64,000 bases of DNA from Litchfieldia alkalitelluris (GTDB taxonomy: Bacteria > Bacillota > Bacilli > Bacillales > Bacillaceae_L), in NCBI RefSeq assembly GCF_002019645.1, contig NZ_KV917374.1, forward strand, positions 1,810,696-1,874,695, in the 5' to 3' direction. The notes under the pieces are model-generated. The model saw only the letters and a program-made list of their open reading frames with translations. It was not told the origin of the DNA and searched no databases. The first letter of the stretch is position 1. Each line of letters opens with the position of its first letter. Both the position numbers and the translations under genes were made by a program. Shown one piece after another: positions 56,240-64,000 of the stretch.

Positions 56240-56700
56240 CGAGTATAAAAAGAAATAGTTGGTGAGGCTTATATTGACTTATCAAAATTGTTAGTTGAGG
56301 AGTGCGTATAATATCAGAGGAAAAAGAGATCATGGCAAGACGAACGAATATACATACAATTGGCTTTTTTGAACAGTACAATTTGCTTATAACCTCCTTC
56401 TTGCACATTACCCAAACACGTCTTTTTAGAAAAAATTTATTCCTTGGATATATTATAGCCTCGTAAAGGAAATCTTCTACAAGGCATTTTATTAGTTCAC
56501 ATTAATTTTAAATATCTAATGCGTCTATATTTATAAGTCAGACTTTAATCTAGTCTGATAGATAATCACCTAAACATTTATGTGCTAGGTGATTTTTAAT
56601 TTTCTAATGTACTAACCATTTGTGTCCCTTTTCTTACATTACGTCTCTATAACTATTAGGAGAAAGTTTCTTACATAACTGAAAAGAAGAATGAGAAAGG
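56240..56700. other. Intergenic stretch before the phage-type replication module
   Basis: No gene is seen. A good terminator hairpin (56564-56572 with 56586-56594, then five T) stands alone and probably served a lost upstream gene. A ribosome binding site is poorly formed before the next gene (AGAAAGGACAG). Confidence 0.5.
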
Positions 56701-56713
56701 ACAGTGATTCAAG

Positions 56714-57670
56714 ATGGCAAAATATCGAATGGTTCGCACTAATTTCTGGTTGAATCCGGTTGTTTCGGAGGAGATGAGTCCGGAGGATAAGTACTTTTTT
56801 CTATATCTATTAACAAATCCACATACGACTCAAATTGGAATCTATAAAATTACGAAAAAACAGATGGCTTTTGATATGGGGTATTCAATTGAGACGGTTC
56901 ATGCGTTGATGGATCGAATGGTTCATCATCACGAGTTGATTCGTTACAATCCTCAAACGAGAGAGATTGCAATTAAGTGCTGGGGGAAGTATAACCTTCA
57001 TAAAGGTGGAAAGCCGGTTGTTGATTGTATTTTATCTGAGCTAAAGGAAGTGGAGGATAGATCACTCATCGAATATGTGGCAGATGGGATTGTGAAAGAA
57101 GATTTATTAAAGATATACAAGTCCTTTTATGAGGTGGGCAAAGAGATCGTCGAGCTTGAGGAAGAGGGAATTGTAGACTCTTTTGAGGATACGTTTGCGA
57201 CTCGTTCTACGATACGTGGGCAAAAAGAAAAAGAAAAAGAAAATAATAAACAACAACAAAAACCTCTTTATCTCAATATAGATTATAAACAAGAAGGAGA
57301 GATTCAGCTTCATCAAATCAAACAAGAAGATGTTAAAGAGATCGTTGAGTTTTGGGATCAAAATGGGTTTGGGTTTTCAAATGTGAATGCAAAAGAACAG
57401 TTGTTGTGTTGGTTAGAGGATTCTCGGTTTTTGAATCCGAAAGAGATGATTCTTAAAGCGATGGAAATAGCTTGCTGCAATGATAAACGAAAATTGAACT
57501 ATGTTGCTGGTATTTTAAAGAATTGGGAAAACGATTCATTACTGACCGTTGAAGAGGTTGATATATATCACGAAAACAAGAAACGATTTTCAGAGCAAAA
57601 GCCAGTGCTTCAAGGTAGGGAGATTCCTACAGAATTTATCCTAGATCCAACGGAGGGTGAGGATTGGTGA
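56714..57670 (+). CDS. DnaD-like replication protein, phage type
   Basis: This 318-residue protein begins MAKYRMVRTNFWLNPVV with an N-terminal winged-helix region (about 1-110). After a Gln/Lys/Glu-rich linker (about 170-195) comes a DnaB_2/DnaD-type C-terminal domain (about 205-290, IVEFWDQNGFGFSNVNAKEQ). Proteins of this kind load the replicative helicase at phage or plasmid origins in Firmicutes. It overlaps the helicase gene by 4 bases (GTGA), a classic replication-module arrangement. Confidence 0.78.
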   Translation: MAKYRMVRTNFWLNPVVSEEMSPEDKYFFLYLLTNPHTTQIGIYKITKKQMAFDMGYSIETVHALMDRMVHHHELIRYNPQTREIAIKCWGKYNLHKGGKPVVDCILSELKEVEDRSLIEYVADGIVKEDLLKIYKSFYEVGKEIVELEEEGIVDSFEDTFATRSTIRGQKEKEKENNKQQQKPLYLNIDYKQEGEIQLHQIKQEDVKEIVEFWDQNGFGFSNVNAKEQLLCWLEDSRFLNPKEMILKAMEIACCNDKRKLNYVAGILKNWENDSLLTVEEVDIYHENKKRFSEQKPVLQGREIPTEFILDPTEGEDW

Positions 57671-58926
57671 GTCTTGCAGAAAAGGCGTTCTTAGGAAGCT
57701 TAATGAAAGCTGGTTATTTACTTAAAGATACGGTAATTTCACCCGATCAACTAGACAGCACTGTTCATCAAGAGTTGATGAGAATAATGGTTGAGTTTAG
57801 CCATGCTGGTAAAAATAGTGACTTAGTCACACTGTCAACGTTGCCAGATCTAGAGGCCTTTGGTGGAATCTCCTATCTGTCTGAGTTGTTGTCGTATGCG
57901 GATATTGAAAAGATTGAAATTATCGAAGAAATCATCATCGATGTGTGGAAGGAACGAGAAAAGAGAAACATTCTGAAGCTTGCAGGGATACATAATTGGG
58001 AGATTGCTAGAGTCATTACTGAATTGGATAAAATCAACCAAGTGAAAACCAATGATCATACGTCCATCCATCAGGCGCTCGCTGTGATGTATGAGGCACC
58101 GTGGGAGGATCCGGAAGCTGTTGTAAGTGCACCTTCTGGTATTAAAAAGCTAGATGAGGTGACAGGAGGCTTTCAAGATGGCGAAGTGACCATTCTAGCT
58201 GCACGACCATCGATGGGAAAAAGCGATGTGATGCTTCACCTAGCAAAATCAGCGGGATGGGCAAATTATGTTCCCATCATCTTTTCACTAGAAATGCCAG
58301 AAAAGCTACTAACCACACGTTTAATCGCTTCCACAGGAGAATTCAATCGTGTAAAAATGCGAGATCCGAAAAAATGGTTAACTCAAAGCCAAAAGGATAC
58401 ATGGGGAGACGTCATGACAAACCTCAGTGAAACCAATATCCAAATCTACGATCGTGCTGGTCAAAAGGTAGGAGAGATGAGAGCCAAAACACGGAAAGTG
58501 ATGAATACATACCCAAACAAAAAACCAATCATCCTTATAGATTATTTATCACTAATCCAATCGAGCCAATTTTACGGAGGAAATGCACACTTACAAATCA
58601 CCGAAATATCCAGAGAACTGAAAACCTTTGCGAAGGATTTCGCATGTCCTGTGATTTGTTTAGCACAGTTAAATCGATCAGTGGAATCAAGAGCAAATAA
58701 ACGACCGATGATGTCTGATATTCGTGAATCAGGGAGTGTCGAACAAGATGCCGATGTGATTTTGTTTTTATATCGTGAAAAGTATTATGACAAAGGTTCG
58801 GACAATACTTCCCTTGAAATCATTGTTTCGAAAAATCGGAATGGGCCAGTGGGGACGATTAAGGTGAAATACAATGAATTTACGGGGAGGATTGAGGAGT
58901 ATAAGGAAGAAGCTTCTATGGTTTAG
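57667..58926 (+). CDS. DnaB-type replicative helicase, phage type
   Basis: This hexameric 5'-3' helicase of 419 residues has an N-terminal primase-interaction domain (about 1-110). The RecA-like motor has Walker A RPSMGKS with K185, and downstream helicase motifs are ILIDYLSLIQ (Walker B) and FACPVICLAQLNRSVESR, then RPMMSDIRESGSVEQDADVI. It starts with GTG 57667 inside the end of the DnaD-like gene; a TTG one codon earlier is less likely. At 419 residues it is slightly shorter than chromosomal DnaB, consistent with phage origin. Confidence 0.88.
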   Translation: MSLAEKAFLGSLMKAGYLLKDTVISPDQLDSTVHQELMRIMVEFSHAGKNSDLVTLSTLPDLEAFGGISYLSELLSYADIEKIEIIEEIIIDVWKEREKRNILKLAGIHNWEIARVITELDKINQVKTNDHTSIHQALAVMYEAPWEDPEAVVSAPSGIKKLDEVTGGFQDGEVTILAARPSMGKSDVMLHLAKSAGWANYVPIIFSLEMPEKLLTTRLIASTGEFNRVKMRDPKKWLTQSQKDTWGDVMTNLSETNIQIYDRAGQKVGEMRAKTRKVMNTYPNKKPIILIDYLSLIQSSQFYGGNAHLQITEISRELKTFAKDFACPVICLAQLNRSVESRANKRPMMSDIRESGSVEQDADVILFLYREKYYDKGSDNTSLEIIVSKNRNGPVGTIKVKYNEFTGRIEEYKEEASMV

Positions 58927-58975
58927 GTTGAGTGTGTTTTTTTAGAAATATAGTCTTATGTAGAGGTGATACCAC

Positions 58976-59434
58976 TTGTTGGTGAAGGATTTATATCATG
59001 ACTGTTTAACTTATGAGGAATCCACCTTAGCTCATTATATATACCACTTATTATCTGAAACGAAGGTTTCGTTGGAGGATGATGTCTCTCAATTAGACTT
59101 GATGAAAGCTGATCATCAGAAGGTGGCAGGAATGATTGAGGAGAATGTGTTAGGGTTTTATCCTGTAAAAATCTATTCTTTAAAGATGAGACAAGGGGAA
59201 TTTGTTTTTGTCTTTGCGAGGAGCCCTAACGAGGCAAAGGAATTCTATGTAAAGACGTTTCAGTGTACGCCTTTGAATTGTCATGAATATTTGTTAGAGT
59301 TTGAGGTTGCTAGGGGGAATGGGGGGATATCATTTCGGGAGATGAAGAAGGAGTTTGGGGAGTTTCCTGCTGTTGTTGGGTTTTGTAGGAGGATTGTTCC
59401 CAATAAATTTAAACTTTTGGGATTAGCTATATAA
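58976..59434 (+). CDS. Phage-associated hypothetical protein
   Basis: This 152-residue protein of unknown function lies behind the helicase gene. The start is TTG 58976 (or 58979) after GAGGTGAT. The segment VKIYSLKMRQGEFVFVFARS then PNEAKEFYVKTF is the best conserved part, since a truncated copy of it lies at 51234-51352. The C-terminus ends FCRRIVPNKFKLLGLAI. The duplicate suggests that the region between 51.2 and 59 kb arose by insertion or recombination of related phage DNA. Confidence 0.65.
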   Translation: MLVKDLYHDCLTYEESTLAHYIYHLLSETKVSLEDDVSQLDLMKADHQKVAGMIEENVLGFYPVKIYSLKMRQGEFVFVFARSPNEAKEFYVKTFQCTPLNCHEYLLEFEVARGNGGISFREMKKEFGEFPAVVGFCRRIVPNKFKLLGLAI

Positions 59435-59616
59435 CTTTAATAAAGCTTTCGTTAATTGTTTTATAACAAAATCTAGGTTAAACGGTTGGAGGATTTTAAC
59501 ACTTTTTGTCGAATTCCTAATAAAATATCAATATGATTTCAATTTGTCAGAAAAGTAATTTAATTATGGGTAAAACTGTGATTTAATGAATATAGTGAGA
59601 TTATGAGGTGTAAGTA

Positions 59617-60231
59617 TTGGGAAAAGTATTTATAACACAATTGGAAAGAACAAACGACTTTACATCTTTTTTACAAGAAATGCATTTAGACTTTCTTGAA
59701 GGTATAGAGCGAGAGTCTAAAACACAAATGAGCGATGAATTTTGGGATAAGATGCAAAATCCAAATTTGGCCTATTTGAATTTTGAAGGAGAATTAGACT
59801 CAAGAGCAAGTTCCGTAACTCTGTTAGCTCATAGTGGTATAAATTACCGGAAAAAGGGAGAACCTATTACAAATTATTTAAATTATGTTTATGAATTAGA
59901 ACCTAAAAAGCCTTTCTACAAAAGTGGATTCGTGAATCGATTCAACGACTTTTGTTGTTTCGATATTAATAAGGTTAAGGAAGAGTTAATAGAGGATGTT
60001 TGGAATCGTAATGTTGATTCTGAATCCAAGGTTTTAGAAAAGTTTCTAAAACTCTTAAATAGTGGAGTTAATGATGTAGCAGGGAATTTGGTAATATACA
60101 CGTTCTATTACCCATGTTTAAGCTGTAGTAATAAAATAATGAAAATAATAAATGAGTTATCCGAACGATATCCTAAGTTAGATGTTGATATCTGGTATGT
60201 GGGAAAAATATGGGGTAGTTCGGTGAAATGA
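59617..60231 (+). CDS. Putative nucleic-acid/nucleotide deaminase-fold protein
   Basis: This 204-residue protein has a C-terminal domain with the layout of the toxin-type cytidine deaminase superfamily: DSESKVLEKF (134-143) with candidate catalytic E136, then IYTFYYPCLSCSNKI (160-174) with the zinc-binding PCxxC (C167, C170). A final YPKLDVDIWYVG strand also fits. The usual first zinc ligand His or Cys is replaced by D134. The N-terminal 130 residues are unlike known secretion domains. It starts with TTG and is followed after 26 bases by a small gene that may encode its partner. The assignment is by motif only. Confidence 0.55.
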   Translation: MGKVFITQLERTNDFTSFLQEMHLDFLEGIERESKTQMSDEFWDKMQNPNLAYLNFEGELDSRASSVTLLAHSGINYRKKGEPITNYLNYVYELEPKKPFYKSGFVNRFNDFCCFDINKVKEELIEDVWNRNVDSESKVLEKFLKLLNSGVNDVAGNLVIYTFYYPCLSCSNKIMKIINELSERYPKLDVDIWYVGKIWGSSVK

Positions 60232-60257
60232 ATTAACTCAGTAAAGGTGGGGGTAAT

Positions 60258-60581
60258 ATGGATTTGGTTATGGATCATAAGGATATAGAAGAGTCAATTG
60301 AAAGACAGTGTGACAATCTTCGTGAATTTAAACGAAAGAGGTTAAAGCAAATGGAAAACTCGTTTAATACTAACAGACGCCGTCGTTCTATTGAAGAATT
60401 GTATTCCAGTGATGTTGAAGAAATTGCAAAATTAGTCTTACGGACTATTGATAATTATATAAAGGTTGATGAAATGGCTGAAAAAACTGCGCAAGAGAAG
60501 GCGTTAGCTGATTACATGTTTTGGTATAATAATGATGAAGATAAAAGACGTAGATTAGAGTCTATTGTTTATAATCAATAA
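60258..60581 (+). CDS. Small charged protein, possible partner of the deaminase-like protein
   Basis: This 107-residue, highly charged helical protein contains ESIERQCDNLREFKRKRLKQ and ends RRRLESIVYNQ. The ribosome binding site is GGTGGGGG. The tight spacing to the deaminase-like gene and its small size fit an immunity or antitoxin partner, but no family is recognised. A weak hairpin with arms AGGGC (60586-60590) and GCCCT (60602-60606) follows. The gap 60607-60890 shows no gene. Confidence 0.55.
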   Translation: MDLVMDHKDIEESIERQCDNLREFKRKRLKQMENSFNTNRRRRSIEELYSSDVEEIAKLVLRTIDNYIKVDEMAEKTAQEKALADYMFWYNNDEDKRRRLESIVYNQ

Positions 60582-60897
60582 GTTGAGGGCTGGGTATTCC
60601 TGCCCTTATATTATTTATAAAAACATACGGTTGTATAAATAATGCACCTGTACTCTTCCTTTGAAAGAGATTAAGTTTGTTGAGATTAGGTCTTTATGTT
60701 TATCCTAATATTACTCAGGTAAATCAAAAAGGATGTTATAGATTAATTGGGAGGTAAACAGGACTGCGATTTGAAATTTAAAGCTATTAAGTACATTTAC
60801 TTAAGGTTTACTAGTGAACGTCCATTGAGGACACGTTTAAAAGTTGGTTATAACATATCTTTGCACATGATTAATATAATCTAGACTGAGGTGGGAT

Positions 60898-61164
60898 ATG
60901 CTATTGACTGAAATAAATATTCAAAGAACAGAAACTGCTTGTTCATGTGTTAATAAGGCAAAGTATCAAGTTGGTAAGCGCGTTTTTTTGTTGGTCCACA
61001 AAAAATTACTATTATTAATTTACCTTATTTCTATTGTCCTTATTGCGACAAAGCAATATTTGATTCTACATTGCCAGTTGATGATCTTTTTGAAGTATGC
61101 ATATAAGAATAAAATAGCTGAAATAGATTGGGATAATAGAGCCTTAAATTTTTTAAGCTTGTAA
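60898..61164 (+). pseudogene. YgiT-like zinc-ribbon protein with two frameshifts
   Basis: Frame 1 from ATG 60898 reads MLLTEINIQRTETACSCVNK then KYQVGKRVF. After a shift in the run of seven T near 60987 it continues KITIINLPYFYCPYCDKAIF. After a second shift near 61090 it returns to YAYKNKIAEIDWDN. The joined product of about 85 residues has paired CxC and CxxC motifs and a beta-rich core like YgiT/MqsA-type zinc-finger antitoxins. No toxin gene is adjacent. Confidence 0.55.
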
Positions 61165-61195
61165 AAAGATAGTCTCCTAACCAGTCATTTAATAA

Positions 61196-61223
61196 TAGCC
61201 ACTGGCACTCGCCGGTGGCTTTA
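61196..61223 (+). terminator. Terminator after the zinc-ribbon remnant
   Basis: The hairpin has arms AGCCAC and GTGGCT, with inner GG/CC pairs, a short loop and three T after it. It lies about 33 bases after the remnant's stop. Confidence 0.65.
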
Positions 61224-61455
61224 TCGTTGTCACAAATGGTCCAATTCCTCTTTACTTGCTGACGTATTAAGTTCTTTGTTTTAGCTTTGCTTCATCATAG
61301 ATTTTTCTTGCCTCTTAGAGCTTTACCACTTTTTAAATTTTGGACAAGGGACCCTTTTATTTAATCCGATCATAATTTGTGTTGCTCTTTTCTCTTAAAA
61401 AGGAAAAAGTCTGCTTTTGTCGAATATTTACGGATAAAAAAAGGAGATGTAGGAA

Positions 61456-61622
61456 TTGAAAGAGAATAAGAAGTTAAGAAACATCTTAAAGTATTCATTA
61501 CTGACAGCTGCGTTAATGTAAATGCGTTTATAGCAGTGAATTTTGAAAAAGATTCACAAAAAGTCATAAGAAAATATGGTAGAGAGTACTTGCAAGAAAA
61601 AAATTGTTATAGTTTCATATGA
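61456..61622 (+). pseudogene. Small secreted-peptide-like gene with one frameshift
   Basis: After AAAAAAGGAGATG, a TTG at 61456 opens MKENKKLRNILKYSLLTAAL and a stop at 61519-61521. One base earlier the next frame continues VNAFIAVNFEKDSQKVIRKY to LQEKNCYSFI. Joined, it would be about 55 residues with a basic N-terminus and hydrophobic core like a signal peptide. It might have been an exported peptide. The rest of 61224-61774 shows no other gene; a GGACAAGGGACC motif near 61342 resembles the dispersed repeats. Confidence 0.4.
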
Positions 61623-61774
61623 GAAAATGAGAAATTGTAAATACGTTAATTTTTATGATTTCTTGCATAACTAAAGGTAAAAGATTTGTCAATGGATCCA
61701 AGACATAGCACAAATAACCTGGAAGATCGGTTGAGAAAGACAGTCAACTGGATAAGTAAGGAGACGAAAGTCAA

Positions 61775-62980
61775 ATGGAGGATGTAAGTAAAAATTATCA
61801 TAGTCGCTTATTAGATATAAGTAAGGCTTTTGATAAACCGATAGAGCGTTTAAAGAGTAGTCACATAAGTGAAAAGTACTCTAATTGGATTGTTGCCTTG
61901 TTGTTTGCCCCATTTCGACAACTGGGTCTGATTGTAAAAGTGCAGGATGGAATGAAAAAGCTTTCTGCAGAAAGTCTAACGGCACTGACTATTCCATGTT
62001 TTACTTTTATCAATGTCATTTATCAGAATATCATGGGAAATATTACTGGTGTGAATGAGTACGTAGGAGCTGGTGCAATTGGATTTATTGCTGGATACGT
62101 TTTAACAGTACTTTTATTTCTAACCTACTTGTTAGACTTTTACAGTGATCATTTCCATACAGGGGCTTATAGGGTTTTTAGAAAACAAGAGTATAACATG
62201 TTTCATAAAGCCTTCTTGGACAATATAGGAGATTTTTACTTTCAAGGGGTCTATGATTACATAGGAAAGATGCAAACGAGTAGCAATGAATTTAATGCTT
62301 TGTCCGATAAGGTAACAAGTTATTTTGATAGGGAAAAACAGCAGCTTGAGTTGAAGTTTACACTTTTGCAAAAGAGATACAACAGATTGGAGAAAGAAAA
62401 CAACAAGCTGATAGACGAAGTAATTGCAACTTATGATGTCCTAATAGAAGAATATGACACCAACGTAAAAGATTTATCTGCTGCCTCGGAGTATGTCATT
62501 GAATTGATTAAAGACATTAACAATGTGTTATTTCGAATGAGAAACGGGGTATTTAGTAGTAAGGATTTAAACTTAGTTTGTGGGTTTACCCTGCACGAAC
62601 TGAGGGGTAAAGGATTACATAAGATAGAGGATGTAGGTACATCAGGTCGAACACCCAAGATAATCGACATTGACGATCCGTTTTATGAAAATTGGGGTGT
62701 CGTTGAAGTAATTAAAATGGATATGAAACAACCAGTAATTAATTGCCCATATGAGAAACACACCATTGTTTCCGTGAAAATGAATATAGACAGAGACAAG
62801 CAGTGGGTATATAACTTTCATTTTGATTCAGATAATCAAAAAGTTAATCACTTATTGGTAAAAAATGATATAATAGATTCAAGAGAAGTATATCGCTTAA
62901 TTCATGCGCTGTGCTTAATTACGGAACGGATGTATCAAACTGACAACACTACACTAAAGGAGGCGTATAAAAATGGCTAA
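61775..62980 (+). CDS. Unknown membrane protein with coiled coil and C-terminal sensor-like domain
   Basis: This 401-residue protein shows a strong hydrophobic helix at about residues 98-121, with a weaker one at about 68-88. A long helical, coiled-coil stretch follows (about 180-240, REKQQLELKFTLLQKRYNRL). The C-terminal alpha/beta domain (about 270-390) contains NWGVVEVIKMDMKQPVINCP. The last part might be a small-molecule-sensing or signalling domain. I do not recognise the family. It overlaps a 49-residue basic protein by 8 bases. The layout of membrane anchor plus cytoplasmic effector recalls some defence or signalling proteins, but that is only an analogy. Confidence 0.65.
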   Translation: MEDVSKNYHSRLLDISKAFDKPIERLKSSHISEKYSNWIVALLFAPFRQLGLIVKVQDGMKKLSAESLTALTIPCFTFINVIYQNIMGNITGVNEYVGAGAIGFIAGYVLTVLLFLTYLLDFYSDHFHTGAYRVFRKQEYNMFHKAFLDNIGDFYFQGVYDYIGKMQTSSNEFNALSDKVTSYFDREKQQLELKFTLLQKRYNRLEKENNKLIDEVIATYDVLIEEYDTNVKDLSAASEYVIELIKDINNVLFRMRNGVFSSKDLNLVCGFTLHELRGKGLHKIEDVGTSGRTPKIIDIDDPFYENWGVVEVIKMDMKQPVINCPYEKHTIVSVKMNIDRDKQWVYNFHFDSDNQKVNHLLVKNDIIDSREVYRLIHALCLITERMYQTDNTTLKEAYKNG

Positions 62981-63122
62981 CCATATCATTCAATTCAAAT
63001 CCCAAAAAGAGATCAATCGTGATCGTCAACTGAAACTAGAACAAAGTAAAGAAGATATACGTCGCCGAGTAGAAGAAATCAAAAACAGCCAGAATCAAAA
63101 ACGCCAAAAAGTAAAAGCATAA
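62973..63122 (+). CDS. Small basic protein (49 residues)
   Basis: This very short gene starts at ATG 62973 behind a perfect AAAGGAGG and overlaps the end of the membrane-protein gene by 8 bases. The product is rich in Lys, Arg, Glu and Gln (MANHIIQFKSQKEINRDRQL, then RRRVEEIKNSQNQKRQKVKA) and is probably helical. It ends inside the arm of a shared terminator. It resembles the convergent 48-residue protein at 63145-63291 in size, charge and the starting (I/V)(I/H)xF/Y-S-x-P/Q pattern, so the two may be distant relatives. Confidence 0.6.
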   Translation: MANHIIQFKSQKEINRDRQLKLEQSKEDIRRRVEEIKNSQNQKRQKVKA

Positions 63123-63123
63123 T

Positions 63124-63160
63124 AAAAAGGGTAGATAGCAAGCGCTATTTACCCTTTTTT
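63124..63160. terminator. Shared bidirectional terminator between convergent small genes
   Basis: A near-perfect stem of about 14 base pairs with one mismatch and loop AAGC (about 63125-63158) is flanked by A- and T-runs. It begins right after the stop of the plus-strand small gene and overlaps the stop of the minus-strand one. Confidence 0.82.
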
Positions 63161-63291
63161 AAGTTCTTCTTCATAGTATCAATTAATTGCTTCTTCCGTT
63201 CAATTGATTCGAACCGCTTATTAAAATTTTCCTTGCGATCTCCTAGATGAAGTGGCTTTGGCTTTGAATATAGATGAACGATTTTCCCCAT
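63145..63291 (-). CDS. Small basic protein (48 residues)
   Basis: The start is ATG 63291 behind AGGAGTG; a longer frame to 63357 is not supported. The product is MGKIVHLYSKPKPLHLGDRK, then RFESIERKKQLIDTMKKNLKKGK. It is lysine-rich and helical at the C-terminus. The gene is convergent with the 49-residue protein gene. Function unknown. Confidence 0.58.
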   Translation of the reverse strand: MGKIVHLYSKPKPLHLGDRKENFNKRFESIERKKQLIDTMKKNLKKGK

Positions 63292-63495
63292 CGTTTCACT
63301 CCTACCTCTTAGTTTCCTCTTACTTATGTCTATGCCTAGTTTTGCCAGGAATGACAATAGAAAAACTATGAGATGAAGGGTTAATAGAGAGACGGTTATA
63401 CTTTCGTTTTTGGACCATTACAGTGGCAGTTAGATCAGGCTGCATATCACGCAGGGACGATGGGCACCGTGTCGGGAAAGGGTGATAAGGACAGA

Positions 63496-63581
63496 GGGAC
63501 AGGTTTGATGTCTCCACAATATTTATTGCAAGTAGAAATACTAAGTATAGATAGAATTTTAATGCACATCAGACCTGTCCC
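63496..63581. repeat. Long inverted repeat of the GGGAC family, copy D
   Basis: Two 16-base arms, GGGACAGGTTTGATGT (63496-63511) and ACATCAGACCTGTCCC (63566-63581), match as an inverted repeat with one mismatch and a 54-base loop. This looks like the ends of a short non-autonomous element. Apart from this repeat, 63292-63790 contains two further palindromes (63703-63717 and 63735-63756) and no gene. Confidence 0.6.
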
Positions 63582-63790
63582 CTTGGATAATTGTCTCGGA
63601 ATCCTTTTTTGAATATTCGAAGGAGCGGGTATAGTTATATAGAAATTATATCTAAAAAATTATTATCATTATTTATTATTTATGTTATGTTTTTTTAGGG
63701 CTCTCAAACAATTTGAGTCGCCTTCTAACTTTTAAGTTATCTTATAAAAGATAACTAAGAACGTTTGCTTTCTAGATTGGAGACATTTAT

Positions 63791-64000
63791 ATGAATCAAA
63801 TACTTCAGAATAAGTATGCTTTTTTAATTATACTATTAATATTGGGTGTTTTAAGCAATCTACTGGATGAGTTAGTTCACAGAGCCTTTACTATTCCAAA
63901 TAACATATGGTATGAAATTATTGATGTTACTGTTATGGTCTCTGTAACAGCCCCTCTTTTATACTGGATGATAAATAAGATACGGCTAGATTCAAATCAG
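63791..64000 (+). CDS. Membrane protein, 5' part only (cut by window end)
   Basis: A frame opens at ATG 63791 behind TTGGAGAC and runs without a stop to the window end, giving 70 residues. Two hydrophobic helices are visible (YAFLIILLILGVLSNLL and IIDVTVMVSVTAPLLYWMI). This two-helix start resembles the membrane anchor of signalling proteins such as GGDEF or histidine kinases, but the catalytic part lies outside the window. Confidence 0.55.
   Translation, partial: MNQILQNKYAFLIILLILGVLSNLLDELVHRAFTIPNNIWYEIIDVTVMVSVTAPLLYWMINKIRLDSNQ

Noticed and set aside
63661..63790. A riboswitch (cyclic-di-GMP or other) before the cut membrane-protein gene
   Set aside because: Palindromes are present, but I could not match the conserved core of any riboswitch class.

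Overview
The window is AT-rich, densely packed DNA that looks like a Bacillaceae chromosome (Bacillus or a close relative). Signs of this are strong AGGAGG-type ribosome binding sites, frequent TTG and GTG starts, many hairpin-plus-T-run terminators, and recognisable frl, ure and sdpRI genes of B. subtilis type. I cannot name the species. No rRNA, tRNA, CRISPR array or intact insertion sequence was seen.

Layout. 8-6456: a fructosamine (Amadori product) uptake and degradation operon, frlB-frlO-frlN-frlM-frlD-frlR plus a HAD phosphatase. 7108-28198: two linked oligopeptide-type ABC transporter loci, each with its own IclR regulator and built around proteins of poorly known function. These are a DUF917 protein, three DUF1177 paralogues, two AroM-family proteins, an M29-type aminopeptidase and an M20 amidohydrolase. 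This is the best candidate for an undescribed catabolic system. 28668-32142: a LuxR-type regulator divergent from an esterase and a Baeyer-Villiger monooxygenase, a likely ketone degradation pair. 33539-36990: an ATP-grasp ligase followed by an ATP-grasp/Mur-ligase fusion whose C-terminal third has decayed. 37329-38123: a protein with a HEPN-like RNase motif. 38490-43537: urease operon ureABCEFGD behind TnrA/GlnR-type boxes. 44203-48862: beta-galactosidase and an MFS permease.

From about 49 kb on, the window becomes an accessory zone of small genes, gene fragments and decayed genes. It holds HD-GYP and GGDEF signalling proteins, the sdpRI pair with a palindromic operator, a phage-type replication module (DnaD-like protein and DnaB helicase), a putative deaminase-fold protein with a small partner gene, an unknown membrane/coiled-coil protein with two small basic proteins, and a gene cut by the window edge. 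Frameshifted or truncated remnants (HAD, lacZ, phage gene, DUF771, HD-GYP, YgiT-like zinc ribbon) and GGGGAC-type dispersed inverted repeats mark past insertion and deletion.

Most of the first 44 kb serves scavenging of carbon and nitrogen: glycated amino acids, peptide-like compounds, ketones or esters, urea and lactose-type sugars. The last 15 kb is phage-derived or mobile in character.
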